From positions 1 through 64,000 of the forward strand of contig NZ_BNAD01000004.1 in NCBI RefSeq assembly GCF_014653115.1: 64,000 nucleotides of DNA, written 5' to 3'. Below, piece by piece: positions 35,372-43,997 of this stretch. The notes beneath the pieces were generated by a model that was given only the letters and a program-made list of their open reading frames with translations, was not told the origin of the DNA and did no database searches. The translations under genes and the position numbers were made by a program. The DNA is from Nocardioides flavus (ex Wang et al. 2016) (GTDB lineage Bacteria; Actinomycetota; Actinomycetes; Propionibacteriales; Nocardioidaceae). The first letter of the stretch is position 1. Every line of letters begins with the position of its first letter.

Positions 35372-37465
35372 TCACCTTTCGTGGGTGGCGTCGGCGATGC
35401 GGACGCCGTTGGTGGTGCCGTGCGGCGGGACGCCGACCGGGTCGAAGGTTGGGGTGAGGAGTGGGCCGAGCGGTCGGTCGCGGGGTGGGGTCAGGAGTGC
35501 GCGGGGGTTGAGGGCCCCGTGGGCGCCGAGGGGTTGGAAGGCCTGGCCCTCGCCGTCGTGGAACTTGCTGAAGAACTCGACGTAGTGCAGTCGCAGGGCC
35601 TGGACCATCGGGCTGAACGCCGCCAGACCCAGGTTGAGCAGGTGCAGCAGGACGGCGACGAACAGTCCGATGAGGAGGGGCAGCTCGGTGGCGAGCTCGT
35701 TGGCGACGTTGGCGAGGTAGACCGAGGCGAGTCCCACCGCGGCGACCCGGAGGTAGGACAAGACGTTGCCGACCGTGCCGATGAGCTCGAGTGGGCCGAG
35801 GAGGGCGCCGATGGGGCCGTGCACGGAGCTGGTGGCCACGAGTCCCACGACGGCGGGGACCAGCGCGGCGAGGGTGACCCACGAGGGGGCGTTCAGGATG
35901 GTGGCCGCGATGGCCGCGGTCGCGCCGAGCAGGACGGCCAGGGTGCCGCCCACCTCGAGGGTGCGGTGCCGGTCGCCACGGCGCAGCGCGGTCACCAGGC
36001 CGAGGGTCAGGCCGAGCACGATGTGGGACCAGCCGAGGGCGACGGCGAAGAGCAGGAGGGGCTCGAGGGCCTCGGGTCCGCCGCGGTAGAACCACAGCGC
36101 CGGCATCCCCCACATGTTGCCGAGGCTGCCGAGCGCCTCGCCGAACATCACGCCCCACAGCACCGCCCACGCACCGCCGGCGATCAGGACGCGGCCGGCG
36201 TCGTCCATCACCCCGCCTTCCACACCGCCGCGGTCGTGCGTGCGTGCCCGGTGGCGCAGCCACCAGCCGATGCCGGCGAGCGCGGCGCCGTAGACGACGT
36301 CGCCGACCATGACACCGAAGAGGAACGGCAAGAAGATCGCCATCAGTCCGGTCGGGTCCAGCCCGTTCGGGGAGGGCCAGGAGAGGAACCCGACCAGGCG
36401 GCGGTAGGGGGACCATGCGGCGCGTCCGGTCAGCTCCACCGGGGAGGGGCCGGGGACCTCGCCCGCCGGGGCGTCGACGACGGCCACGTCGGCGAGGCCG
36501 TCGCGGTCGAGCTGCTCGCGCACCTCGCGGCGACGGTCTGCCCGCACCCAGCAGCGCAGGAGGAAGGTGCGCTCGGAGAGCGCGGCGGCCGCGACCGCGG
36601 CGTCGCGTTCGGTCAGCACGAGCAGCGCACGCGCGGCGGCGCGCAGCCCGGGGGCCTCGCGGAGCCAGAGCGCGTCGAGGTCGGCGCGGACGGCGTCGAG
36701 GTCGGCCTGGAGGTCGACGAGCCGGGCGCGCATCCGCACGAGCGTGGTGTGCAGGGACAGGTGGGCGTAGTCCTCGGGTACCTCGACCCGGCTGATCTCA
36801 TCCGCGCCCATGAGACCGAGGACCTCGGGCAGCCGGTCGCGGGCCACCACCAGGAGGCAGCCGCGGGCGCGGCCGGCGTCCGTACTGCGGAGCATGAACC
36901 CGTTGCCGGCGAGCTGCCGCAGCTGGGTCTCGAGCAGTCCGACCACGGCCCCGGCCGGGTCGTCGAGCACCAGCGCGGTCATCGCCAGTCCCAGCAGCTC
37001 GAGCTCGGCATCGGAGAGCGAGGTCAGCTCCGGCACGAGGGTCTCGAGCTGGGCGAGGACGTCCACGTAGCGCGCCAGCGCGTCGCGCTCCTCCTCCAGC
37101 GAGGCCTGGGCCCCGCGCAGGGACTCGACCTCGAGCTCGAGCGTCGCGATGTTGACGTCGGCGTCGCGCGGGTCCACCGGTGCGGCGTCCGCGCTCCGGC
37201 GTGGCGACTCGCGTGCCAACGAGGCATCTGACGGCGCCCACTCCAGCAGGCGTTGCACCCGGGCCAGCAGGTCCCGCCTGGCCATACGGTCCTCACCCTT
37301 GTTCGCAGCCGGGTCTGCAACCGGGTCCGCAGCCTTGTCCGCACTGCCGGTCGGCGCCCCGGATGGCGTCACCTCGGCGACCCCGGCTCGCTGGAGCGAC
37401 TCGACCGTCTCGAGCAGCTGCTCGCGTCGGCCCAGGAGCTGGACGTGGTGCAGTCGGCGGATCAT
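35372..37465 (-). CDS. ntpI: V/A-type ATPase subunit I (stator a subunit)
   Basis: This 697-residue protein has an N-terminal cytoplasmic half with coiled coils (LELEVESLRGAQASLEEERDALARYVDVL) and a C-terminal half with seven to eight membrane helices beginning PTGLMAIFLPFLFGVMVGDVVYG. It forms the ion half-channels facing the K ring. The family signature GTVGNVLSYLRVAAVGLASVYLANVAN is present and includes the essential Arg. The ATG at 37465 overlaps the stalk-subunit stop. Residues about 40-60 are a short Asp/Ala repeat (ADKAADPVADPAAN). Confidence 0.93.
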   Translation of the reverse strand: MIRRLHHVQLLGRREQLLETVESLQRAGVAEVTPSGAPTGSADKAADPVADPAANKGEDRMARRDLLARVQRLLEWAPSDASLARESPRRSADAAPVDPRDADVNIATLELEVESLRGAQASLEEERDALARYVDVLAQLETLVPELTSLSDAELELLGLAMTALVLDDPAGAVVGLLETQLRQLAGNGFMLRSTDAGRARGCLLVVARDRLPEVLGLMGADEISRVEVPEDYAHLSLHTTLVRMRARLVDLQADLDAVRADLDALWLREAPGLRAAARALLVLTERDAAVAAAALSERTFLLRCWVRADRRREVREQLDRDGLADVAVVDAPAGEVPGPSPVELTGRAAWSPYRRLVGFLSWPSPNGLDPTGLMAIFLPFLFGVMVGDVVYGAALAGIGWWLRHRARTHDRGGVEGGVMDDAGRVLIAGGAWAVLWGVMFGEALGSLGNMWGMPALWFYRGGPEALEPLLLFAVALGWSHIVLGLTLGLVTALRRGDRHRTLEVGGTLAVLLGATAAIAATILNAPSWVTLAALVPAVVGLVATSSVHGPIGALLGPLELIGTVGNVLSYLRVAAVGLASVYLANVANELATELPLLIGLFVAVLLHLLNLGLAAFSPMVQALRLHYVEFFSKFHDGEGQAFQPLGAHGALNPRALLTPPRDRPLGPLLTPTFDPVGVPPHGTTNGVRIADATHER

Positions 37466-37869
37466 CGGCTCGCCTTCGGGGTCCGGTCGGCCCGCTGGGC
37501 CACGGTCGGGGCCACGGTCGGGGCCACGGGCGGGGTCACGGTCGGGGCGACGGTCAGGACGGCGGCGACGGTGGCGGCGACGAGCTCCTCCCGCAGGCGC
37601 ACGGCCCGCTGCGTCACCTCGACGCCGATCCGCTGCTGTTCGGCCTCGTCGGCCTGTACCCATTCGCGTGCCTCCTGCAAGATACGCGCGGACAGGCGGT
37701 CGGCTTCCGCGGCGGCTTCCGCGGCGAACTCCCCCACGAGGAGCTCCGCCTGCTCCCGGGCCGCGACAACGCGGGCGTTGCTCTGCCGCGCCTCCTCGAG
37801 ACGGGCCTCGATAAGCCGCTCTAGCTCGCGCACCTGGCGCATCGCGGCCGGATCCTGCATCTGCGTCAT
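37462..37869 (-). CDS. V/A-type ATPase peripheral-stalk subunit (G/H-like)
   Basis: The 135-residue, almost wholly helical protein (RELERLIEARLEEARQSNARVVAAREQAELLVGEF, broken only for length) is rich in Ala/Glu/Arg, as stalk subunits that pair with E are. The C-terminal part carries a three-copy PTVAP/PPVAP repeat before the end. The identification rests on composition and on operon position between D and I. Confidence 0.75.
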   Translation of the reverse strand: MTQMQDPAAMRQVRELERLIEARLEEARQSNARVVAAREQAELLVGEFAAEAAAEADRLSARILQEAREWVQADEAEQQRIGVEVTQRAVRLREELVAATVAAVLTVAPTVTPPVAPTVAPTVAQRADRTPKASR

Positions 37870-38552
37870 CGCCGTTCCTCCTCGTCGGGTCGCGGCACGG
37901 GAGGATGGTCCGGTGCCGGTCGGTCCTGCGGGACGCGACGTCGCTCCCGCGCCCGCTTCAGGCGGGAGTGCTCCTCACGCTCGCGCTCCTCGAGGACCGC
38001 GGTGATGTGGGCGGCCTCCTCCTCGAGTCCGGGGATGACGACGTTCTCGAGCGCGTTGACCTGGCGCGTGGTGCGGGCCACTTCCTCGGTGAGCCGGCGC
38101 ACCGTGGCCTCGAGGGCCACGAAGCGCAGGACGTGCTCGAGGTACCGCTCGTAGGCCTCCGCCGCCGCCTCGATCGACGGGGCCACCAGCACCGGTGCCG
38201 CGCCGCGCTCCTCGGCCGTCCGTCGCAGGTCGTTGGCCTGCACCGTCACGACCCGCACGCCGACCACCATGCGGTCCTCGCGCTCGGCGACGACGCCGTT
38301 GGCCGCACCCGACGCGACCGCCGCGACGGCGGCCGGGCCCTCGTCGGCGGTGCTCTCGGCGAGCAGCGCGCGAGCCTCCCGGGCGAGGACGGCGGCGGCC
38401 TCACGCTGGGCGGACACGTCTGCGTCGAGACGGTGCAACTCGCGCACCAGGGCCATCCGCTTGTCGACCAGAAGGTCACGGCCCTGGGCCGCGAAGGCGA
38501 TCGCCGAGCGACGCCGCAGCAGCTCGGTCCGGGTCGCGGTCAGGGCCGTCAT
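37866..38552 (-). CDS. ntpD: V/A-type ATPase subunit D (central stalk)
   Basis: The 228-residue protein begins MTALTATRTELLRRRSAI, typical of D, continues as two long antiparallel helices and has TTRQVNALENVVIPGLEEEAAHI, the strongest D-subunit signature. The C terminus is a basic then Pro-rich tail. An in-frame GTG at 38561 exists, but the ATG at 38552 has GGGGTGG at good spacing. D is normally last in ntp operons; here it is first, directly behind riboswitch 2. Confidence 0.92.
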   Translation of the reverse strand: MTALTATRTELLRRRSAIAFAAQGRDLLVDKRMALVRELHRLDADVSAQREAAAVLAREARALLAESTADEGPAAVAAVASGAANGVVAEREDRMVVGVRVVTVQANDLRRTAEERGAAPVLVAPSIEAAAEAYERYLEHVLRFVALEATVRRLTEEVARTTRQVNALENVVIPGLEEEAAHITAVLEEREREEHSRLKRARERRRVPQDRPAPDHPPVPRPDEEERR

Positions 38553-38652
38553 CGCCGCCACCCCGCAGGGCCGACCCGCCCGGGCGGACGGCGCCGATCC
38601 TTCAGCCGGTCACGAAGTAGCTGAGTATTCACGGAGAATGCCTCCCGACAGT

Positions 38653-38756
38653 GGTCGGAAGGTCTTCCCCGCCACACCCCGGGAGGTGTGGTCGGCCACC
38701 GGGTCGCAGGACGACCGGAGTGACGATGGCCGGTTGGTGGGGTACTCCCCTTCAAG
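38653..38756 (-). promoter_or_regulatory. yybP-ykoY Mn2+ riboswitch 2 (V-ATPase leader)
   Basis: On the minus strand GGGGAGTACCCCACC starts at 38750 and GGGGAAGACC ends at 38661. Closing pairs GAAGG/CCTTC, P2-like CGGCCA/TGGCCG (38732-38727 with 38698-38693) and a 7-bp hairpin CCACACC/GGTGTGG immediately before the AGACC loop reproduce the family fold with different sequence from copies 1, 3 and 4. The aptamer ends about 100 bases before the ntpD start. Confidence 0.85.
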
Positions 38757-38771
38757 GGTTTCTTACGCATC

Positions 38772-38800
38772 AGATTACGTGAATCGTGCTGCGGTGTCAA
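38772..38800 (-). promoter_or_regulatory. Promoter 2 (V-ATPase operon)
   Basis: TTGACA (38800-38795), a 17-bp spacer and TAATCT (38777-38772) form a near-ideal housekeeping-type promoter reading into riboswitch 2. Unlike promoters 1, 3 and 5, its spacer has no perfect CGAAN-N4-NTTCG repeat. It starts within 10 bp of the upstream baeRF stop. Confidence 0.78.
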
Positions 38801-38808
38801 GGTTGGCA

Positions 38809-39942
38809 CTAGCGCCGCAGGACCAGCGCAATCCGGTCATGGTTCGCGAGGTCGCCGTCGGCCACCAGCGCCAGCTGGCCGCCCATCAAGATCACCTGCT
38901 CCATCAGGTCGTCCACCAAGTCATGCACGTCGCCGGCCCCGGAGGCATCCCCGGAGGCGTTCCCTGAGGAGTTCGCAGGAGCCCCGCGTCCGGGTGCCGT
39001 CGTGCCTGGACTGATGAAGTTCTCCTCGACCAGCAGCATCGCGGGCAGGCGTCGCCCGAGGGCCCGCCAGCACTGCTCGATGCCCGAGGCCACGTCCGTG
39101 GGTCGATCCGACTCTGCCTGGCGCAGCAGCGCGAGTGCGTCGTCGCGTCGTGTCCGCAGGTACGCCTCGACGGACGTGATGCCGGCCAGGGCCAGGTCGA
39201 GGGCCGTGGCGCAGTCGCGGTCATCAACCCGCCCGGCGAGCCGCTCCAGATTGGCACTGAGGGAGCAGAACTCCTCGAGCAACCGCGGCGGACCCACCAG
39301 CACGAGCGGGCTCGGGTGGTCGGCCCGGTAGTCGCCCAGCATCCGGTCGACCTTGCGCAGGAACCTGGCCATCAGCTCCGTTCGGGCCTCGGCGGCGCCC
39401 GGCTGTCCGGCACCCGGCACCCGGATCGGCCGCCCCGAGCCAAACGGCTCGGACCGTCCCACTGGGCGCAGTCCGCCGTCCTCGGAGGCGTACAGGTGGG
39501 CGCACGTGGGGTGTAGCAGCAGCACGGCGTGGGGTGGCATGCGGTGCAGGGCCGCGATGAGCGGCCGAGTGGCGAAGGTGCTCTCCACCACCGCCCGGGC
39601 GGTCACCGACTGTGGCAGCCGGAACGAGCGGGCGACGGCCCGGTTCACGTAGATGCACAGCCCCAGGTCGGTCGGCTGGTCTCCCGCGCGGTCGACCTGC
39701 TCGGCCAGCTTGTCCAGCAGCGCGGACCGGTTCATCACGCCACGCTCGGCGAGCGTGTGTTCCACGTCTCGGACCAGGTCGTCCAACCTCGACCGGTCCT
39801 CCCTGGTCATGCGCGGGGACGGCTTCGTCGGCAGGAGGACCGAGATGCACGGAAAGCCGGAGGTGATCGCCAGGTCGGCGATGTCCCTGGTCCTCAGCGC
39901 CACCGGCGAACCGCCCGCCTTGGGACGCGTGCGGGGGCTCAT
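38809..39942 (-). CDS. Bacterial release-factor-like (baeRF) family protein, copy 2
   Basis: This 377-residue paralog of the protein at 24360-25538 shares SGFPCISVLLPTKPSPRM, VVESTFATRPLIAALHRMPPHAVLLLHP, SANLERLAGRVDD and IEQCWRALGRRLPAMLLVEENF. It carries an extra Gly/Ser/Asp-rich insert near residue 325. The start overlaps the terC stop (ATGA), so it is the second gene of the terC operon under riboswitch 3. Molecular role unknown; ribosome-associated stress function is inferred from the family. Confidence 0.72.
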   Translation of the reverse strand: MSPRTRPKAGGSPVALRTRDIADLAITSGFPCISVLLPTKPSPRMTREDRSRLDDLVRDVEHTLAERGVMNRSALLDKLAEQVDRAGDQPTDLGLCIYVNRAVARSFRLPQSVTARAVVESTFATRPLIAALHRMPPHAVLLLHPTCAHLYASEDGGLRPVGRSEPFGSGRPIRVPGAGQPGAAEARTELMARFLRKVDRMLGDYRADHPSPLVLVGPPRLLEEFCSLSANLERLAGRVDDRDCATALDLALAGITSVEAYLRTRRDDALALLRQAESDRPTDVASGIEQCWRALGRRLPAMLLVEENFISPGTTAPGRGAPANSSGNASGDASGAGDVHDLVDDLMEQVILMGGQLALVADGDLANHDRIALVLRR

Positions 39943-40910
39943 CGCAGCACCTCGTCCTCGTCGGACGCGTGGGCCGGCGTCGCGTGGGGGGCGACGGTGG
40001 CCTGGTCACGAGTCGCGCGGAGACTGGCGATGACCGCAACGGCGATGCAGCTGGCGATCACGCCGAGGGAGAGCCAGATCGGAACCTTGTAGACGTCGAG
40101 GAGCAGCATCTTGATGCCGACGAAGACCAAGATCGCGGCGAGGCCGGCCTTGAGGTAGATGAAGCGGTCGATGAGATCGGCGAGCAGGAAGTACATCGCT
40201 CGAAGGCCCAGGATGGCGAAGGCGTTGCTGGTGAAGACCAGGAACGGGTCCTGGGTGACGGCGAAGATCGCGGGGATGGAGTCGACGGCGAAGATGATGT
40301 CAGTGGTCTCGACCATGATGAGGACGAAGAACAGCGGCGTGGCCACCCACTTGCCCGCCTGCTTCACCCAGAACTTCTGCCCGTGGTACTCCTCCGTCGA
40401 GGGGATCTTCCTCTTGGCCAGTGCCAGCAGCTTGTTGCGCGAGAGGTCCATCTGGTCGTCGCGGTGGCGGAACATCTTCCAGCCCGTGTATACGAGGAAG
40501 GCGCCGAAGAGGTAGAGGATCCAGGCGAAGTTCTCGATCAGGACCGCGCCACCGGCGATGAAGATCGCCCGGAAGACCAGTGCCCCGAGGACGCCGTAGA
40601 ACAGGACCCGGTGCTGGTACTCCCGCGGCACGGCGAAGTAGGTGAAGATCAGCGCGAAGACGAAGACGTTGTCGACCGCCAGCGACTTCTCGATCAGGTA
40701 CCCGGCGTAGTACTCGCCGCCGGCCTGGGCGCCGTAGGCCCACCAGACGATGCCGCCGAACGTCAGGCCGAGGCTGACCCAGACCGCGGACCAGGCGGCA
40801 GCCTCCTTGACACCGACGACGTGAGCGGTGCGGTGGGCGAACAGGTCGATCGCCAGCATCACGACGATGACGCCCAGCACCGCCGCCCAGGCCCAGAAGG
40901 GAACATCCAT
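39939..40910 (-). CDS. terC: TerC/Alx-family membrane protein (Mn2+ efflux-associated)
   Basis: The 323-residue protein has about nine membrane helices with the family acidic motifs: EKSLAVDNVFVFALIF, GWKMFRHRDDQMDL and ETTDIIFAVDSIPAIFAVTQDPFLVFTSN. TerC/Alx proteins export or handle Mn2+, and E. coli alx is under a yybP-ykoY riboswitch. The same arrangement here (riboswitch 3 upstream) strongly supports a role in Mn2+ homeostasis. First gene of a two-gene operon with baeRF copy 2. Confidence 0.93.
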   Translation of the reverse strand: MDVPFWAWAAVLGVIVVMLAIDLFAHRTAHVVGVKEAAAWSAVWVSLGLTFGGIVWWAYGAQAGGEYYAGYLIEKSLAVDNVFVFALIFTYFAVPREYQHRVLFYGVLGALVFRAIFIAGGAVLIENFAWILYLFGAFLVYTGWKMFRHRDDQMDLSRNKLLALAKRKIPSTEEYHGQKFWVKQAGKWVATPLFFVLIMVETTDIIFAVDSIPAIFAVTQDPFLVFTSNAFAILGLRAMYFLLADLIDRFIYLKAGLAAILVFVGIKMLLLDVYKVPIWLSLGVIASCIAVAVIASLRATRDQATVAPHATPAHASDEDEVLR

Positions 40911-40950
40911 GACAGCTATACCTCCAGCGTGACCACTCGACCAACAGCCG

Positions 40951-41072
40951 AGCGTGACGTTGGAGGTCTCCCCCGCCGCCCGGTCCGTGGACCTGGCGAC
41001 CGCCGCACCGGACCGGGCAGGGCCGGTCGAACTGTCGATGTCAGCGAGGGTGGGGTACTCCCCTCATGCGCT
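40951..41072 (-). promoter_or_regulatory. yybP-ykoY Mn2+ riboswitch 3 (terC leader)
   Basis: On the minus strand GGGGAGTACCCCACC starts at 41063 and GGGGGAGACC ends at 40965. Closing pairs include AGCG/CGCT at the ends and GAGG/CCTC next to the loops, and GGTCC/GGACC forms a hairpin shortly before the AGACC loop. A terC gene downstream is a classic partner of this riboswitch class, which anchors the identification of the other three copies. Confidence 0.88.
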
Positions 41073-41104
41073 ACAGTATTCACGAAGCACACTTCGGAAG
41101 TCAA
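41073..41104 (-). promoter_or_regulatory. Promoter 3 with inverted-repeat operator (terC/heliorhodopsin gap)
   Basis: TTGACT (41104-41099) and an AATACTGT -10 region read leftwards to riboswitch 3. The spacer holds the perfect CGAAG-N4-CTTCG repeat (41083-41096). The heliorhodopsin gene starts only 23 bp to the right in the other direction, so the same operator could control both. Confidence 0.68.
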
Positions 41105-41126
41105 GTCCCGCACACGAGGAGCGACC

Positions 41127-41927
41127 ATGTCCGGCCAGCACCGCGAACCATCTCCCGATCCGCTTGCTCCCGAGGTGGAAGCCTTGGCTCCGAAACTGCG
41201 ACGCGACAACCTGGTAGCAGCCGTGCTCCACCTCGCCCAGGCCGTCGCGGTCCTCGCCCTGGCCACCAGCTTCGCACTCCCAGTCACCGGGACCTACCTC
41301 GCCGGCCCACCCGGAACGACGCCGGAGGAGCAGGTCGTTCTCTTCGACGTCCCAACCGGTGCCGCGGTGGCAGCGTTCCTCCTGTTGTCCGCGCTGGCCC
41401 ACGTCGTCGTCACCACCACCTGGGGGGCCGGCTACCGGGCCGACCTCGCCCGACGCCGCAACCGGGCTCGCTGGATCGAGTACTCCGTGTCCTCGTCGCT
41501 GATGATCGTGCTGATCGCCCAGCTGGTCGGGATCTCCGACGTCGCGGCCCTGCTGGCGCTGTTCGGCGTCAACGCCTCGATGATCCTGTTCGGGTGGCTC
41601 CAAGAGCACTACGAGGACCCGGGCTCGCGCGGCTGGCTGCCGTTCATCTTCGGGTGTGCCGCCGGGATCGTGCCGTGGCTCGCGATCACGGTCTACCTGG
41701 TGTCACCGCAGTCCACCTCCGGGGCCGAGCCGCCCGCCTTCGTCTACGGCATCTTCGTGTCGCTCTTCGCCTTCTTCAACGTCTTCGCCCTCAACCAATG
41801 GCTGCAGTACCGCGGCCTCGGACGGTGGCGCGACTACCTGTTCGGCGAACGGGTCTACATCCTGCTCAGCCTCGTCGCGAAGTCAGCGCTGTCCTGGCAG
41901 GTGTTCGCCGGCACCCTTGCCAGCTGA
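41127..41927 (+). CDS. Heliorhodopsin
   Basis: This 266-residue seven-helix protein matches the heliorhodopsin family rather than type 1 rhodopsins. It has ARWIEYSVSSSLMIVLIAQL (E118, the counterion position), LFGVNASMILFGWLQE and a last helix GERVYILLSLVAKSALSWQVF with the retinal-binding K252. H35 and H92 lie where the family has two conserved internal His. Family members bind all-trans retinal, do not pump ions strongly and have an inverted topology. A GAGGAG ribosome site precedes the ATG. It is the only rightward cargo gene between terC and the right-end mobility genes. No retinal-forming oxygenase is in the window. Confidence 0.93.
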   Translation: MSGQHREPSPDPLAPEVEALAPKLRRDNLVAAVLHLAQAVAVLALATSFALPVTGTYLAGPPGTTPEEQVVLFDVPTGAAVAAFLLLSALAHVVVTTTWGAGYRADLARRRNRARWIEYSVSSSLMIVLIAQLVGISDVAALLALFGVNASMILFGWLQEHYEDPGSRGWLPFIFGCAAGIVPWLAITVYLVSPQSTSGAEPPAFVYGIFVSLFAFFNVFALNQWLQYRGLGRWRDYLFGERVYILLSLVAKSALSWQVFAGTLAS

Positions 41928-41942
41928 CCTCACCACTGGAGC

Positions 41943-43511
41943 TCACCACTGGCTGCTGCCGCAGTTCGGAGCGTCGGCGAGTCGCCGTTCGACGTCGGCG
42001 CGGACCAGGACGTTGTACCCGCAGATCGTGGCGGCCGGCTCGTAGTGCTCCTCGATCATGGAGCGGAGTCGGCCGTCGTCATCGATGTCCCACGAGTTCA
42101 CCCCGTTCAACACGACGAACCAGGTCGGCCGCGAGGGTCCGTCGAGCAGGCGCTCGAGGCGCTGCTGGTCCGGGTCGAGGGTCCGCATCGGCAGGCTCCA
42201 GAGGTAGGGGTAGGGAGTGGGCAGGTCGGCCGCCTCCACGACCTGCGAGTTCCCGTACGCGACCACCATCGTGTCGCCCTCCTCGGCGGAGTCGGCCACC
42301 CACCCGCCGATGAGCTGGGGGTACCACAGCCGCGGCGAGGCCTGGTAGGCGAGCGTGGTGGTGGCCACTGCCCCCAGCGACGCGACCGCCGCCCACAGCG
42401 CCAAGCCGCGCATCAGCCGCCGCCCGGCGCCACGGCCGGCGCTCACCAGACCCGCCGCGAGGCCCGCAGCGGGAGCCAACGCCTGCAGGTAGTCCAGCCA
42501 GTAGCTCCCCCCGACCACGATGCCGATCGCGCTCCACCCGAGCAGGGCGAGCAATGCCCACTGCTCGGCCGCGAGAGGGCGAGGCCGACGCAGCAACCCA
42601 ACCAGCCAGGTCATCACGACAGGCACAGCCGCACTGGCCACGGCGGCGAGCACGAGGAGCCGAGCGCGCTCCATCGGTGCCGAGTGGTGGGACGCGGCCA
42701 GCACCTGTCCCGCCTCGACACGGAAGGCGATCACGTCCTCCCACATCACGTCCATCGCGACCCCCTTGAGGTGGGCCCACGCCGCCAGCGCTGCGACGAC
42801 GACGACGGTGCCCGCACCGAAGCCGGCGGCCAGCGTGCCGAGCCGCGTCCGAGACCCCGGATGCCGCAGCGCCGAGACCGCGATCAGCACCCCGGCGAAG
42901 GCGAACGCGTCGACGAAGTTCTGCTTCGCCAACGGCGCAGCGGCAGCGAGCACACCGGCGACCAGCCCCCAGCCGACGGTCGTGCGGAGGTCACCGGCTC
43001 GCCAACCGTGCAGAATCGCGGCGATGCTACCCGTGACGAAGAGGAGCGCGAACATCACGCCGTCGGCCTGATCGGCCGCCAGCGCCGGGGAGCACATCAG
43101 AGCCGCCGTCACCACCGCTGCCCACCTCGCCGCGACCGGGCCGGCCAGCAGGCCGGCGGCGCGAGCGGTCGCCAGCACGATCGCCACGACCACCGGGATC
43201 GTGATGACCCGGATCGCCGCGTCGGTGTCCCACAGGGCCGCCAGGCGGAAGAACGCCATCAGCAACGGCGGCCGGTCGACGTGGAAGTCGCCGTAGATGA
43301 ACTCGCCCTCGCCCGGCGCCCAGTGGCGCGCAGCATGCAGGTACCCACCCTCATCGGAACGAATCGGCTGGGCCACGAAGACCGAGCGAACCGCCACTAC
43401 AGCCGCACAGGTCAGCCACAGGACACGCGTGGTGACGCGCTCGTCGTACGAACGACCGGGCCGATTCGCGGGACCGGGCGCTGCCGGGCGGTCCGCCAGC
43501 GCGGTGTCCAT
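41943..43511 (-). CDS. GT39-like integral membrane glycosyltransferase
   Basis: This 522-residue membrane protein has an early luminal-type acidic motif (FVAQPIRSDEGGYLHAARHW), about ten helices and a soluble C-terminal domain of about 130 residues (DTMVVAYGNSQVVEAADLPTPYPYLWS). This is the layout of dolichyl-phosphate-mannose/ArnT-like (GT39/GT83) transferases that use polyprenyl-phosphate sugars. The start ATG shares one base with the stop of the DUF2784 gene. Target is unknown. Confidence 0.75.
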   Translation of the reverse strand: MDTALADRPAAPGPANRPGRSYDERVTTRVLWLTCAAVVAVRSVFVAQPIRSDEGGYLHAARHWAPGEGEFIYGDFHVDRPPLLMAFFRLAALWDTDAAIRVITIPVVVAIVLATARAAGLLAGPVAARWAAVVTAALMCSPALAADQADGVMFALLFVTGSIAAILHGWRAGDLRTTVGWGLVAGVLAAAAPLAKQNFVDAFAFAGVLIAVSALRHPGSRTRLGTLAAGFGAGTVVVVAALAAWAHLKGVAMDVMWEDVIAFRVEAGQVLAASHHSAPMERARLLVLAAVASAAVPVVMTWLVGLLRRPRPLAAEQWALLALLGWSAIGIVVGGSYWLDYLQALAPAAGLAAGLVSAGRGAGRRLMRGLALWAAVASLGAVATTTLAYQASPRLWYPQLIGGWVADSAEEGDTMVVAYGNSQVVEAADLPTPYPYLWSLPMRTLDPDQQRLERLLDGPSRPTWFVVLNGVNSWDIDDDGRLRSMIEEHYEPAATICGYNVLVRADVERRLADAPNCGSSQW

Positions 43512-43930
43512 CACCCGGGCTCGGCTCCTGGTGAGCTCGCGCTCGCCGTCGCGGCTCGTTCGCCGGCACCCTGCTCCGCACGCCGTCGGAGCCGCAACAC
43601 CACGTAGGCGTACGTCGCGAGGATGACCACCAGGTGGGTCGCGTACACGAAGGTCTGGGTGCCGTCGGGGAGCAGGATCCCGAAGACGTAGTGGTCGAGG
43701 AAGGAACCGGAGTACGGCGTGCCACCGGCGCGTTCGACCAGGTCCTTCTCGAGCACCGTCAGGGGACAGCTGCCCTGAGTGATGACGATGCCGACCCCCC
43801 ACGACACCACGGCGAGGTGCGGGACGAACCACACCCGCGACACGAGGGCAAGCAGGGCGCCGAGCATCTGGAAGACCAGGAACGCCAGGTGCAGGAGGAC
43901 GACGGCCCACGCCATCAGGGTCCAGGCCAT
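43511..43930 (-). CDS. DUF2784-family membrane protein
   Basis: The 139-residue protein has four membrane helices and the family features HLAVVSWGVGIVITQGSCPLTVLEKDL and SGSFLDHYVFGILLP. Function of the family is unknown. The tail is Ala/Ser/Glu-rich. It is overlapped by the GT39-like gene and preceded by a long leader that contains riboswitch 4. Confidence 0.8.
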   Translation of the reverse strand: MAWTLMAWAVVLLHLAFLVFQMLGALLALVSRVWFVPHLAVVSWGVGIVITQGSCPLTVLEKDLVERAGGTPYSGSFLDHYVFGILLPDGTQTFVYATHLVVILATYAYVVLRLRRRAEQGAGERAATASASSPGAEPG

Positions 43931-43997
43931 CGCAGTACCCCTCTCGGCCCTCGCCCGCCAGTGACGCCAAGGATGACGGAGCCGCTCGCCGGGGCGG

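Noticed and set aside
41127..41927. Proton-pumping type 1 rhodopsin
   Set aside because: The helix-3 and helix-7 motifs are those of heliorhodopsins and the usual DTE/DTD pump motif is absent.
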